This document shows, piece after piece, positions 42,723 through 55,598 of a stretch of DNA of 64,000 bases. The number at the start of each line of letters is the position of its first letter. Within the stretch, counting starts at the first letter, position 1. The notes under the pieces are model-generated. The model ran no database searches. It saw only the letters and a list, made by a program, of their open reading frames with translations, and was not told where the DNA came from. Origin of the DNA: Sipunculus nudus (taxonomy: Eukaryota; Annelida; Sipuncula; Golfingiida; Sipunculidae); contig CM049308.1 in assembly GCA_026874595.1 (NCBI GenBank), positions 37,535,027 through 37,599,026 of the forward strand, read 5' to 3'. Made by a program: the position numbers and the translations under genes.

Positions 42723-45700
42723 TAGAAATATTTACAGGTAGAAATTCGGACTGAAAGTAAAAAATAAAACCTAAACCTTTGTTTTTACCAATGATATATA
42801 TATCATTTACCGTATAACTGTGATAGTCAGTCATTTATATGTATTTGGTCTGTACAAAATAAAAATTTCTCGACAGGAGATCTTTAAAAATAAACATGGA
42901 AATATAGAACATTTTAGTAACAATGTGAAACTGGATAATCAATATTTACCCAATTTAATAAACCTAGAGCATTTTCATTATTCGTTGAGACATTTCAAAC
43001 AGCCCTGGCATCAGCAATGAATTCCACAATACAGTCGCAAAAAATGTTTTAAGTACTGGAAGAATAACATGACGATTTAACAAAGCTCGTGGAATGCCAA
43101 CGTGGATAGGAAATGGTTTCTGATGAAATTCGAGCATTCGCACTAGATAGTGGATAATAACCAAATCCAAGCTCGCTCCGGCCTACATTTCCTACTTTTC
43201 AAGCCCGTTATCAGCACCAAATGACATCTGGTGATTTCTTCCTATTTTCCTGTTATTAATTTCGGTCACCAGTGCATGCCGGGCGCCAGGTGAAACATAA
43301 CGCTTGTACTCGAACACACTCTCATTTTATTGAAAAAAAAATAGTTTGTAACTGATGTCCTGAATATATCAGTATTTATTTCTGCCGATTTAAAAAATTA
43401 ACGCACATGTTGCCTCCGCAGGTGTATATATGTAAAATAGGCCTATTGTATTTTATTTATCAAATAAATACCTCATTATTTTGCACCCAAAATAAAGTTC
43501 AGTTTCATTCCAAATACGATAAATGGCGCTACAAATTCACCTGTTAGGTTCACTGTCATATAGTTTCATCTGGCGCTGCTAGATTTATTGAAAATCATAA
43601 AAAACGACCTAATCTAGGACACACTTGCCATCGTTCACGACATTTCAAGAACCCCCCCTCCTAAAAAAAGATCATTGAAAGCGGGTATCGCATTATGGAT
43701 CCAAATTTTAAACCTGAAAGCCTGAACTATCTTAGCCCTGTGCCACCCGCCTGGTGGCGAAATCCAGCAAACCCTTCTATAGCAAGCCATCGTTCAGTGG
43801 ATAAATATGACTGCTTGTTACTTCTTTCGCAATGCATTCTCTCGTATTGGTATTCCCCCATGAACATACCGATCGTATGGCCCTTCACGTAACCTACGTT
43901 AGTATCTTACCCTTTTACATGCAATCAAGATTTTATATGTTTTCTGGTGTTCACAGCGGTAAATTCAGGTCCAAGCCTGGCCTTAATCCAAACTCATGAA
44001 TGGACAGGAATGGCTTAAATGATGCCGACATCTTCATGGGCAGCCTTCACCCTGTTATGTTAGACGCCGGCAATTATGACTTTTAGCGATTTGTACTTCT
44101 CCGTCTCTGTATAAAGATATCACGTGTCATGGCTTGCTTAATCAAAGGATACATTTATACATTTATATATTATCCAGTAGTAGGAGTGCTTAACAGTTTA
44201 CATCCATTTTAGATTAACAAATATGCTCTTTGTATTCATCACTGGGAGACCCATTGTATACCACACGCGATTATCCTGATTAACCTAAGGCCGGTTTCTA
44301 AGACGCGGTAATTTGGAGCATTTATTATGAATGCTTTGTTTATGCGTGTCGAAAGAGTGCTTTTTGTTTTCATATTTTCCCCCACTTGTTATGTTTCCAG
44401 ACGCCCTCGCTCTCAAGAATTTTCTCTTAGTCACTTTGAAAGCTTAAATGTCATGACATTTAACAGGAATTTCTTTTGACTAATTAAACATCGGCGTCAA
44501 GCAAGAATCTTATTAACCAAGAATTAATAAGAGCGAGCATGGTATAACTTTAACATGAAATAGAGCGATGTAAATCATGTTAATACACCCTCAGAATCAA
44601 GCTTTCTATGGTCAATTATGCGCAGCGTGGAAGAAAGGCTTATGGGTCTCTTGTTGTGAATGCTGCAGCTTTCATTCTGACGATTTTAATTTAGCAGGGC
44701 ACAACTCGTAACCACTAGACCTAGGATTTTCAAGCATTACATGCAGATAGGTGAAATAACTATCCTAATAAACCCAGAATTAGGTCAATGTAGTCTATAT
44801 TTATTACCTTTAGAGTTATTACCTTTAGTAATGACTCATATTCAGCTGAGGGTCAGGACTTTTTAAAGAATATATTTATTTCTGTATACATAAAGTAACA
44901 TAATATCTCTACTTACCTTATATATCTCATACTTTGATGCCCAGATTGCAGGTCTGCCCAATCAAACGGAGGATTTTAGACCATGCGGATATGACATGGT
45001 AAGCAATAATACAGTCCTAATAGTATTGAAGAAATGGCCTTCGACTGAGTGTTATATTCAGGAATTTCCAAATGAAAATCTCTAAACCGCAAAATATAGT
45101 CATATAGGCATTGTAACATATTGCTATATATTTGAAAATATACTTTATAATATATTTGAAAATGATTGGTGCTGAGAATTGTAGATTAAATGTAGATACA
45201 GATGCAACTTAAACATAACATCACACATAGAGGATAAGAAAATTTTAAAGCGGCAGTGAAAGAACACATCACTGAAAGTTCCGGTTAAAATGAATCAATA
45301 TTTCTTAACTTCAGGTATTCCTTATTTTCAAGAAATTTGAATTATTTGGTATTTTCGACAGTTAAAACACAGAAACCCTACTTACAGTAATTTCTGCAAT
45401 TAGAAAGTCAGACCCCTAGACAAGTTTATGTCCACGACAGCCATCCATCACGCGTGATATGGATACTCCTTTAGATTCATGGTAATTTTCCTCTGACGCA
45501 GGTTTGGTTTTCTTAATCTGAAACCAGCCATTTAGAAGCACTAAGACGCCGGGAGAACAATTTGATAGCTCCGTTGGTGGCATTTAATGGGAGAACCGTC
45601 CTATAGAAATACGAGACAGCAAGCCGAGGTGCTTAAAGGGAGGCGGTTTGCCGAATGAACCTTTAGTTGCAAATGTCGAAGGTAAAACGTGTCGCGTCCA

Positions 45701-45957
45701 ATCATAGTCAATATCGGCCAGAGTCAGACGGACCTCCGGTTAATATTTCCCCTTATTTGCTGTGTATTCCACTAGTCTTCATAGTTGAATGAGCATGGAT
45801 ATTTCTTGCAGACAAGCTTGAAACACAAGCTGGAATTATGAAGTTTAATATCTCATATTTGAGTCATTATCTGAGTAGTCGTGCATGCATCGCCAAATTC
45901 ATCATTCACACCTATATACACACACAGGTATGTGCAGGTGTGTAATTGCCTGTTATC
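42723..45957. other. No gene seen over ~3.2 kb
   Basis: AT-rich. 44696-44850 has a diverged copy of the dispersed repeat 'gcagggcacaactcgtaacc ... gaattaggtca'. ORFs at 42820 and 43695 are not protein-like. Confidence 0.45.
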
Positions 45958-48207
45958 ATTATTACGGAACCTAATAATAACAGAACAGATGGTTTTATGT
46001 TAACAAATAATTATAATTTATTCTTAGAATATCCCTAAAATTACAAAACACTTAATAAATACAATGACACAGTATAATAAAAATGTACAGTACCAGAGTC
46101 CGGATCCTAGGCTTTTGTTTCTAGATACCAACACTGTCACAGCTCAACAAGAGTCCTTTAACACAAATAATCCACGTAAACCGTTCAAATAAATCTTCCC
46201 AGAGAATAGTCCGATTTCATCTCGAAAACAATCTGTTGTAATCCAAAAGTGAAGTTCTGGTAATAATCCAAAAGGCAAACTGAAGACAATCCGTATATAA
46301 AGTCTGTTGTAAGTTCTGCAATTATAGGAAAGGTCCCAAAACACTGACGAGAGAGTCACACTCTTCCGTGTCCGCTGTTTTTTTTTCTCTCTGCCAACTC
46401 TGAACACAGCCCCTATTTATAGCTTTTTCATTCGAAGCCCAGAAACTTCCATTTTCACGAACATTCCAATCACAACAATACACACACGCCCATAGCGCAT
46501 GAACAGACCCGAAAATTCTAGACTACAAATAACGCTGTGTCTCTTCACGCCAGGGTTCAACCAGTACGGTTCCCATAGCAACGCCCAGGGCTTAAGCCCT
46601 ACACGAATCAGAACGCCAGGCGCATAATAAACAGATTCATGTAACACCATACATGGGTGTCAAGACCATACACGTGTATACCACTTTAGTATATACGCTC
46701 AGTTATCTCTTCTATCATATCCTGCCCTAATGCATTTCATGTTAACGAATTGATTATGTCAATACAGCGCGAGACGTCATCGCCAAAAATTAAGGTACAC
46801 AAGTAGTATACATAAGCCTGAGTCATAAATATATTACCCTTTTATTATGTTTATTAATGTTTTGCTTTGTGAAATATTCAAATATTTACTATTATACATG
46901 TATTATAGATACCTTTTTACAAATGGATAAGGAAAGTTTGTCTGCTGGAAATACTGAAAATATTACCGGAACTTCTTGCACTCTATATAAAATCTTGCTG
47001 AGTATTACATTGTTTCTGGCGCCGATGGTTAAAACTGATTAATTTGTTAGTTGCTGAATTCCTCTGTGATGACTTTGGCCAGTTTGCCTGAATAACATAT
47101 ATCACTTATAGGCGATGGCTATTTCAATCACTGTATAAGTATATTAATTTAATATAGTTAACACAAAAAATGTTCAACAGTAAAAAGAGCTCGCATATAA
47201 CCAGACGCCTTCGAAAGCTGGTAATAAATGTTATTATTTTACTCTTCTGCATTTCCTACACTGAAGAATTATGGGAAAACAAAAATTTAGTGTAATCAAT
47301 CAAGACCGGCGTTATCTGTCAAAAGAGTCAATCTAATGACCGAGGATAATTACCGATAACACAAACAATCATAGCCTAAACCACAAAACCAGAGTCCGAC
47401 TAATATGGAGAGCGCAGGATGTTTGATTAAGCATCAGAGTTAGCGTAAAAAGAATTGTAATTAGTTTGTGTTTCTAGAGAGCTTAGAGAGGGAAAAAAGT
47501 GCGACATAAAAAGTTCCGTACTGGTTGAACTCTCGTGAAGTGTACCAGCTCGCTGCCGTGCCTGTCTCGAATGTTCGCGTCTGTGTACTGTGTATCATGA
47601 TAGGTTCTTTTCGATTGTTCGCGAAAGGGAATTTTCTAGAGTTTTCGGATGAAAGGTTAGAGCCGAGAGAGAGGTGAGAGAATATTCCAGCGGACACAAG
47701 CGTGTATGTCAGTTTATGGGACCTATTCCGATAAGTGCGGCAATTATTGATTTTCTTCAGATTTTCTTCTGGATTTGTGACGAATCTTATCTGTCTTCAG
47801 TTTACTTTCGGGATTGTTACAAGAACTTACATTGGACTGTTATTTTCCGAGGGAATTTGTGTGAACTGCATGTCCGGCTTATACATTTTAAAGGACTTAT
47901 CGCTGTGACACTGGTGGTATCCAGGTACTGTGCACTTTGTTTTTTTTTTAATGTATTATTGTATTGATTAGTTGTTATACTGCTGTTATAATTTTAATTG
48001 TATTGATTTATTGTATTGTAATGTTAGGGTTGTTTTAAGAATAAATTATAGTTATTTGTTAACAAAAATAAAACACTGACTTCTTTATTCATTCCCCTAG
48101 ACATTTCACGCTGCCTGGTGTTACAGAATCTGATTTTTTTTATCTCCTTGACAAAATTAATGTTCATCACACATACGTGATCTGTTGATATTAGGTTCCG
48201 TAACAAC
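45958..48207. mobile_element. Long diverged inverted repeat (~700-bp arms), LTR- or foldback-like
   Basis: 'ttacggaacctaata' at 45961 is inverted at the right end (about 48190-48204). Arm-to-arm similarity continues through 'gttaacaaataa.tataatttattctta', 'gtacagtacc', 'gatacca.ca.tgtcacagc', 'aaactgaagac', 'ggtccca.aaactgac' and 'ttcaaccagtacgg', so arms are about 45958-46690 and 47480-48207. The spacer (46690-47480) has no coding. The right arm holds a ~110-bp insertion absent from the left. Confidence 0.7.
46414..46421 (-). promoter_or_regulatory. TATA box in the left arm
   Basis: TATAAATA on the minus strand, in GC-flanked 'gctataaataggggc' context, 25-30 bp before an initiator-like TTCAGAGTT. 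The opposite arm has lost it. With AATAAA-like words near the arm's outer end this looks like a retroelement LTR (U3 promoter, R, poly(A) signal). Confidence 0.45.
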
Positions 48208-48522
48208 TGGTTTAACTCTTTAATAGTATAAAGTCCCATGGGGCAATTAAGTGTTTGAATTAAGTGTTATATCACAGGTGAATTTGTCCGAGAGATCTGT
48301 TTAATTGAATAAGATTATATTCTTATTAAAGACAGATCAACGAAATGTCCTCATCGCCCACCAATTCAGATGAAACATGCAAGAAGTGTGGCTGATCAAG
48401 TGTGGTTCAAATCTTTCGAACAAGGGTTCTAGACATGATGGCGGAAGAGCCGTTCAGCCAGGGGGTCGTTTTCAAGTTGGCGTGGTTGATGTTACTCTTC
48501 TGGATTTTCCTACTTCTCTGGC

Positions 48523-51509
48523 CCTAAGGGGGCCTTTCCATACATGCAGGGCCCCGCGCGGATACCGCGCGGGTCCCGCATGGTTGAAATCCAACAAGTT
48601 TGTTATCATTGCCCCCTTTCCATACGTGCGGGACACCGCGCGGGTCCCGCATACGGATCAAGCAGTGTTGGATTTCTGCGGGGGCCCGCATGCGGATGTA
48701 ACATGTGTATATCAGTAGCAGGCATGTGTAGTAGGCATGTGTCCTTGTCTTTGTAAAGAAAAAGTGGCTGAAAGAGCTCATAAGACTGCATAACAAGTCA
48801 CCCGTGGGTCATGACGCTCAGCCGACTGACATGTTGACAATATGTCCTTGCACAGACAACTAATTAAGGTAATGTAGGTGGTATCACTGTTCATTAGCTT
48901 AAGTTGATCAAGACCCTTAAGCACAACAAATCTGATGACAAACCAACCGGTCTTTCATGAGGAATCTGGCAATTTGTGTGTATTTGCATTATTTCTAGTG
49001 TGCTCAAACATACCTCAAAACTCTGAGAATATAGTTCACTGTGACCCAATTTCAGGTTTCTTGGGAGAACTTTTGAGGAACTCTCAGGATGTCAAGTATA
49101 AGAAAATTCTGGGCCCAAAGGTTATGATTTGTGCCCTTCTCTGGTATCAAATTTTCAATTATTCTGAGGGGTGCTTATAAGCCCCATAGCTCAGTAAATA
49201 TGGGTAACAGAGACCTAAATACACGTTTCCAAGGAGATTTTCATAGATCTCCCTGGATTTTAGGTTAGAAGATACCAGGTCCAATGTTTATGATTTGTGC
49301 CCTGCTTTGGTATCAAATTTTTCATTATTGTGGGGTACTTCGGAGCCCCATAGCTTGAAGAATATTGGTAACAGAGCCTAATTCAAGGTTACCAGGGAAA
49401 CTTTTCATGTACCTCTCTGGATGTAAAGTGAGAAGATTCTAGGTCCGCGGTTACGATTTGTGCACAGTTAATAGATGTCAGCATCTTTTAAGGTCTCAAA
49501 AATAGAGAAAAAAAATCGTAAAGAATCGAAAAAAATACAGGTAGCGCCACCAGTCTGCAGAAAAATTGATGCAACTCTCCATGATCAATGTCCATACAAA
49601 AAATCATGGTTATCAATGCATTAGTTGTTCAGATATTTGAGCTTTTGTATAAACATTTTCATTATTCAGGGGGGTACTTTGGAGCCCCATTGCTTGAAGA
49701 ATATGGGTAACAGAGACCTAATGCCAGGTTTCCAAGGAGATTTTTCATTGACCTCTCTGGATGTAAAGTAAAAAGATTCCAGGTCCAGTGGTTACGATTC
49801 GTGCCTTGTTAACGGACAGACAGCCGGATGGCCGGATGGCCGGACGGTTGACAGACATAGAGTGATCGCTATAGCTTAGATGACTTACAGTCAGCTGAGC
49901 TAAAAACAAGGTGGCGCAACCAGTCTGCGGGAACTGATGAAACAATTCATCATTAATATACCTGCAAGAAATCAGGGTGATAATACCTTCGTTTTTCAGA
50001 TACTGGAGCCTTTGTATCAAATTTTTAATACTTTTTTATCAAATTTTTTAACCTTTGGGGAGAACTTCTGAGCCCCATAGCTCAAAGGATATGGGTAACA
50101 GAGACCTACATTCAGGTCTTCAAGCAGACTTTTCATGGACCTCCCTGCATGTCAAGAAAGAAGATTCTAGGTTCAGTTGTTATGATTTGTGCTCTGTTAA
50201 CAGATGATCACATCTTTTAATGTCTCTAAAATAGGGGAAAAAATCGTAAAAATTAGAAATAAATACAGGTGGCGCCACCAGTCTGCAAAAACTGATGAAA
50301 CACTCCATGCAAAGAATCATGGTGATCAATACAATAGTTGTTCAGATACTTGAGCTTTTGTATCAAATATTTCATTATTCTGGGGGATACTTCAGAGCCG
50401 AATAGCTTGAAGTATATAGGTAACAGAAATCTCATTCCATGTCTCGAAGCTTTTTTTTTCTTTGGCCTCCCTGCATGTCAAGAAAGAAGATGTATGATCA
50501 ATATCCATGCAAAAGATCATGGTGATCAATGCATAAGTTGTTCAGATACTTAAGTTTTTGTATCAAATTTTTCATTATTCTGGGGGGATACTTCTGAGCC
50601 CCATAGCTTAAAGAATATGGACGACAGAGACCTATTTTAGGTTTCCAAGGAAACTTTCCATGGACCTTATAAAGTGAGAAGTTTCCAGGTCCAGCGGTTA
50701 CGATTTTGCCCTGTTAACAGATAACCACATCTTTTAAGGTCTCAAAAATAGTGAAAAAAAAATGTAAAAAATTGAAAAAATACAGGTGGCGCCACCAGTC
50801 TTCAGAAACTGATGGTACTCTCCATGATCAATATCAATTCAAGGAATCATGGTGATCAATGCATTAGTTGTTCAGATACTTGAGCTTATGTATCAAATTT
50901 TTCATTATTCTGGGGGGTATTATTCGGAGCCCCATAGCTTGAAGAATATGGGTAACAGAGACCTAATTCCAGGTATTATTCGGAGCCCCATAGCTTGAAG
51001 AATATGGGTAACAGAGACCTTATTCCAAGTTTCCAAGGAGCTTTTTCATGGACCTCCCTGGATGTAAAGTAAGAAGATTCAAGGTCCAGCAGTTACGATT
51101 TGTGCCTTGTCAACGGACAGACGGCCGGACGGACGACGGACAAAGAGTGATCGCTATAGCTCAGATGACTTACAGTCAGCTGAGCTAAAAAACATAAACC
51201 ACCAGTCTTCATTGCGATACGGCCCGGGGCCAGCTTTAGTTAGAGTGTGACAGAAAATTGCCATCATGCAAGCTTGGCTGGTGAGATACGATATTAATCT
51301 GCTTCAATCTGCCTCGTCAGTTAGTATTAATGTTTTCATTTAATATTTTTTTTACACATTACACAAAAATTTGAGAAATTATGATTATTAGTGCATGCGT
51401 TTATCCCAACTACGACCCGCATGCGGGGACCCGCACATATGATAAGGGAATCTCCCCGTGTGGGGACCCACGCGGGTGAAAATCCGCATGTATGGAAAGC
51501 ATCCTAAGG
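48523..51509. mobile_element. ~3-kb TIR-bounded element enclosing 335-bp-family repeats
   Basis: CCTAAGGGGGCCTTTCCAT at the left is inverted at the right as ATGGAAAGCATCCTAAGG; both continue into 'acatgc.gg'. Subterminal GC-rich 'gcgcgggtcccgca' (48555-48690) and 'gacccgcatgcggggaccc' (51416-51440) mirror each other. The rest is occupied by the repeat family. No transposase is seen, and the flanks share only CTGG. Confidence 0.6.
48950..51190. repeat. Second cluster of the 335-bp repeat family
   Basis: 'accagtct(g/t)c' anchors at 49549, 49919, 50277 and 50794. Copies end twice in the 29-nt hairpin (49873-49901, 51158-51186), each preceded by a GGACGG/CCGGA-rich microsatellite. A 60-bp segment 'tattattcggagccccatagcttgaag' is duplicated at 50928-51000. 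Confidence 0.85.
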
Positions 51510-52270
51510 CTGGGTGGTCTGCAGTCGCGCTAATAGAAGACACACAAGTACGATGCCAAAATTATGCAACATTACAAACAATGAAACAATTGTATAAAAA
51601 TGCTGTCTCATTTGGATCAAACACTAGACTCATCATAGGCTGTTGATGAAATTTGTGCAAAATTACATTTGGCAGTATATTTAAAAATGGCAGGTCCATT
51701 CAAAAGTAAGCTGTATTCAGTCAGTTTATGGGTCATGAGCGTAATAAACTAGGCTGAAACAAAAACCATACTATGCATGAAATATTCATTCATATGCCTG
51801 CGGAATGGGCAATGTGACACTTGTTATGCACACTACGCATACCAATCTCTATGTCAGTTTCTGTTTCAGCGTTTGATTCCCACTTTTTATGGGCATGTCA
51901 TACTTTAATTTGCATTAATGACTCCTTTTATTAGTCTTTCACGAAAAGAACATATTGTCACTTAGTCGCATTGTGTTTCCCTTTTCCTATCAGTCACCAA
52001 GGTATGTTCTAAATGTTTGAAACGTAAACGTGATTATCACATAAATGTTCCATAAAAATCATTTTCGAAATTAATTTAATATTATAATTGATAGAATCAA
52101 TGCTTTGGCCCTAATATCTTTAACATCTTTGGAGACCAAGCATCTATCAAGAAAGATAACGGACTGCTCGGGAAAAAAAACTTAACGTATACACGGATCG
52201 GATATACTGACTGCGCACTTACTGAAAATCAGTACAAAGTGTTTGAAGAGAGTGGACAAGCTGGTACATT

Positions 52271-52486
52271 ATGGCTTCGGCTGACCTCGTGAGTTGTCTC
52301 ATGATTACCTTGGAAAGTCCACAAAGACGTGTGTATATACCAGGACCCCACCTCCGACATATAACCACTCTATCACTTGCCGGGCGAAAGATAAACAACA
52401 AAATCTATCATGGGAATGACAAAGTGAAAGTGATGGATAAGCCAGCTCCGGGCAAAATCTTTTGGTTCACGACAACAGATATGTAA
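52271..52486 (+). CDS. Candidate arrestin-domain N-terminal exon or fragment
   Basis: ATG in 'cattATGG' context, 71 codons to TAA. The start, MITLESPQRRVYIPGPHL and a following LSLAGRKIN, has the layout of the arrestin N-domain beta strands of ARRDC-type proteins (ITL.SPQ..Y.PG..L.G...L). The expected downstream strands are lost after about residue 45, so this is either a first exon whose real donor lies within the ORF or a gene fragment. No other exon found. Confidence 0.35.
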   Translation: MASADLVSCLMITLESPQRRVYIPGPHLRHITTLSLAGRKINNKIYHGNDKVKVMDKPAPGKIFWFTTTDM

Positions 52487-52499
52487 TATTAAATAACAC

Positions 52500-53694
52500 A
52501 GTAAACGACCAATGGAGAAAAACTCACATCAGGGGCGATATAGTGAAGGTGAAAATACCAGTAATCGCTCATGCCAAAGCGGTCCACTTGGTAATTTAAT
52601 CATAGACATGACTTTTCTCATATCTTTAGAGTGCACACTGAGAACTTATACAATGGCGCCGTATTTCACCGAAGTATTTCTTCGTATTTTGTCGCTTAAG
52701 CTATTATCAAATAATTTTCAGGCATGTAACTATGAACCTAAATAAGATACTTACACTACAGTGCAAAAGTGTTAATGTCAGATGATAAATCTCTCATTTA
52801 CAGATTATCAGATCGTATCGCGTTAGAATCCTACATAATGAAGCACATGGTCTAGCAGCGAAACGGTCAACCGTCATAGTGTGGTTAGCTTAATATTTGT
52901 GGGATTAAATTTTCGCGATTTTCACCTTTCAGCGTTTCGCGAGGGTTCAGTTTTCATGATCTTGCTACAGATTATCATAAACAGAATATATCGATTATTA
53001 TATTAATCTTTTTGATATCCACGTGTAACCGTGCTTCGTAGTATATAAAGATGAGGTACAGCAGTGCTGAGTGTCATTCTTGTTTATAAGAGTCCAGGGT
53101 GAATAAAAATTAGTAGTATAATATACAGCCAAAAAAAAAAAAAAAAAAAAAGAAGAAAAGGTGGCCGCCATGGTGACTGGAATGGCGCTGTTAAAACATA
53201 AAAAGTGATATACCGGTATTAAATAATGGTAGAGCCAATGAACACTGAAATAACGTGCCTTTCAAATTATAGTTTCCATTATATATTTAATAGCAAAAGT
53301 ATAATCTATAAAAAAAACACAAAAACTATATACACATTACTGCAAATATGAAAATAAATGTCTCCCTTTAAAACACATCTGCTTGCCATATTGAACACGG
53401 GAAATATTAATGTGCGTGCAGTATTATAACCAGATCATAATAATTAGAAATATCCCTGAGCTGAACTTTCATAATACAGCCTTCTCATATTGATATGCAC
53501 ATCTCCATTCTATAACTGTTATCAGATGATAAAGTGTCAATCTAAGGAAAACGACGTACAATCAATTAAGACATATAAACATGGCATTATACAAACACCA
53601 GCATATTCTTTCATATAATTAATGATACCAGTACTCTTAGAAAAATAAATAAAAGCAAGTTCCATTAATCAATGACTAAATGAAAGGAAAGAAC
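52500..53694. other. No gene seen; A21 run
   Basis: AT-rich. An A-run at 53131-53151 followed by 'gaagaaaaggtggccgccatgg' may be the tail of a small retroposon. Nothing else. Confidence 0.45.
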
Positions 53695-55437
53695 CAGCGT
53701 TGGTTTTCTGCCGGGCAGATAGGTATTTCTGCCCTGCCCAGGGCAGAAATAGGTTCTGCTCGGCAGAAATGGCAGGCAGACAAGATAGAAATTGCTATAT
53801 ATAGCAAGGGGATATTTATTTAAGGTTTATCACTTGAATAACCAAAATATAATGTGGTAGATCATATTTAATAATAATCTGCTGAAATACATTTATCATA
53901 AATAAATAAATATATACATATGTACGCAATATTTTGTATGCATTTAAGTGTAACTGGAATAAAAAATGCATCTATAAGTATCAACACTCACTGATCTTCA
54001 TCAGACTAATCAATTACTTCCCTAAAATAAGCACTCTATGATGTAAATGGAATTTTTTGTTGATTACATGAAACAAATGGCGCTTCTGCACTTCTGATTA
54101 ATGTGTTTAATCCCTGCTGAGGTAGTGAAATCCCGACCTAGCAGATTGAGTAAATCAGCTGAGCAGTCCTACACCATTAAGTTAGGATCCTCTTGCTGTA
54201 ATGTCTCTCTCATTTTTGCATGTGCATGTTACGTGCATTATCAGTTAGAACTGATTTAACCTCACTTTTATACAGATCCTTTGCCTTGCTGGTTGATTCC
54301 TGTGCCTATACAGTTGCTGCAGTCTTTTGCACAGATCCAGTATCATGGCTATCAAGAAAATACGTCCGGTCATTCAGCTCGAGGCATGTTGCTATCACCG
54401 GCTCATTGCGTATATTTATCCACACATCCTGAATGAGAATAGCTTGCTCCAGTTCTGTAGTGACCTCGTCTAGAAGATTACCAGCAATAACTTTACGTGA
54501 TGAAGGTGTGAATTCAGGAAGAAGCATATAGGGACAAATTTCAGGTACTGTGGATTGTCAGCAACAACAAATGGAATATTGCATGCATAGAACAGTTGAT
54601 CTCTTTATCAACTGACGTCTTTGTAGATGAACTGGTGCGTATGAAGCTGTCAGTCACCTGTGGTTGTAGTTTGGCATCAGCTGATGGAGTTGTTACAATA
54701 CATTTTTCATTATCCATGGGGAAAGATTCCTCTCTTTTGCTTTTTAATGAAGGTGGCTGTTCAGAGGCAACACATTTATTATAATGTTCTCTGAGTCTGT
54801 ATGGTTTAGGTAATTGTCTGTTTCCACAATTCCTGCATTCAACAAAGGTTTTACCATTAACCTCAAGGAAATGTACCAATATAGGATCTTTCTTTGTTCC
54901 GCCTTTTAACAAGATTACTGACACAGCCTAATGACAATGTGTCCAATAGTAGTGTTCAAGTAAATGATAATCAGTAATCTTTAAGTACTATTATATAGGG
55001 TGAAATACCTGAACAGTGTCCACTTTTCATGGTTGACCTGCCTAAACTGCCCTTTGCTATATTGCCCTAAATGCCCACCATCACATGGTAATTGTATTGG
55101 TTTCCCCTGTTTTTTATTACAAAGGCTCAATACTAGGCTGGGGCAAGGGGAGTGATTAGGTGCATGGCCTCTATACATTAGCTAATTAGTTATGTACTAA
55201 TCTCACTAGGTACAAAGGTAAATTTCAGGCATGTCATTAATTGGTACTGTTTAATGACTCAAATAGTTATCTTTATCCTCCTTTGTGCAGTTGCTCTTTT
55301 TCAAATATGTTTATCGCAGTTTCAGGGTATTTCTGCCCTCAGGGCAGAAATAAGGACAGAACGATATTTCTGCCGCTCGGCAATTGCCGGGCAGAAACCA
55401 CGGCAGAAATGGCAATGGCAGAAACTTGCCAATCCTG
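53695..55437 (-). mobile_element. hAT transposon, internally deleted, with perfect 8-bp TSD
   Basis: Target duplication GAAAGAAC at 53687-53694 and 55438-55445, exact. The termini are CAGCGTTGG and, inverted from the right, CAGGATTGG. Both ends hold many 'tttctgcc/ggcagaaa' words as subterminal repeats. The element is 1743 bp, short of a full hAT, and keeps only the N-terminal half of a transposase on the minus strand. Confidence 0.92.
54120..54924 (-). pseudogene. hAT transposase fragment (BED finger + DUF659)
   Basis: BED zinc finger in DPILVHFLEVNGKTFVECRNC and PKPYRLREHYNKC (C-x2-C...H-x4-C), then a linker. After two frame changes near 54530-54600 come NIPFVVADNPQYL, FTPSSRKVIAGNLLDEV, WINIRNEPVI and FLDSHDTGS, then TDNARNM. 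These are the DUF659 core landmarks, including the aspartate of TDNA. The first Asp region reads QDVW instead of DGW. A stop lies just upstream (54928), the start codon is GTG, and the C-terminal hATC dimerisation domain is missing. Confidence 0.85.
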
Positions 55438-55598
55438 GAAAGAACATCATAATAAGAATGAAGACGCAACTGATACATGCTGAACTCGCCTATAAGATGC
55501 CAAGCTGGTGACCCAAGGTGAGGAAACATCACACTGACAGTGAAGGATCAAACTTCTCGACGCAGCAGTTCACAGATACCCTGCTGGTGGCCAAACAC

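Noticed and set aside
54596-54784. Plus-strand 62-codon ORF
   Set aside because: It is the antisense of the hAT transposase fragment.
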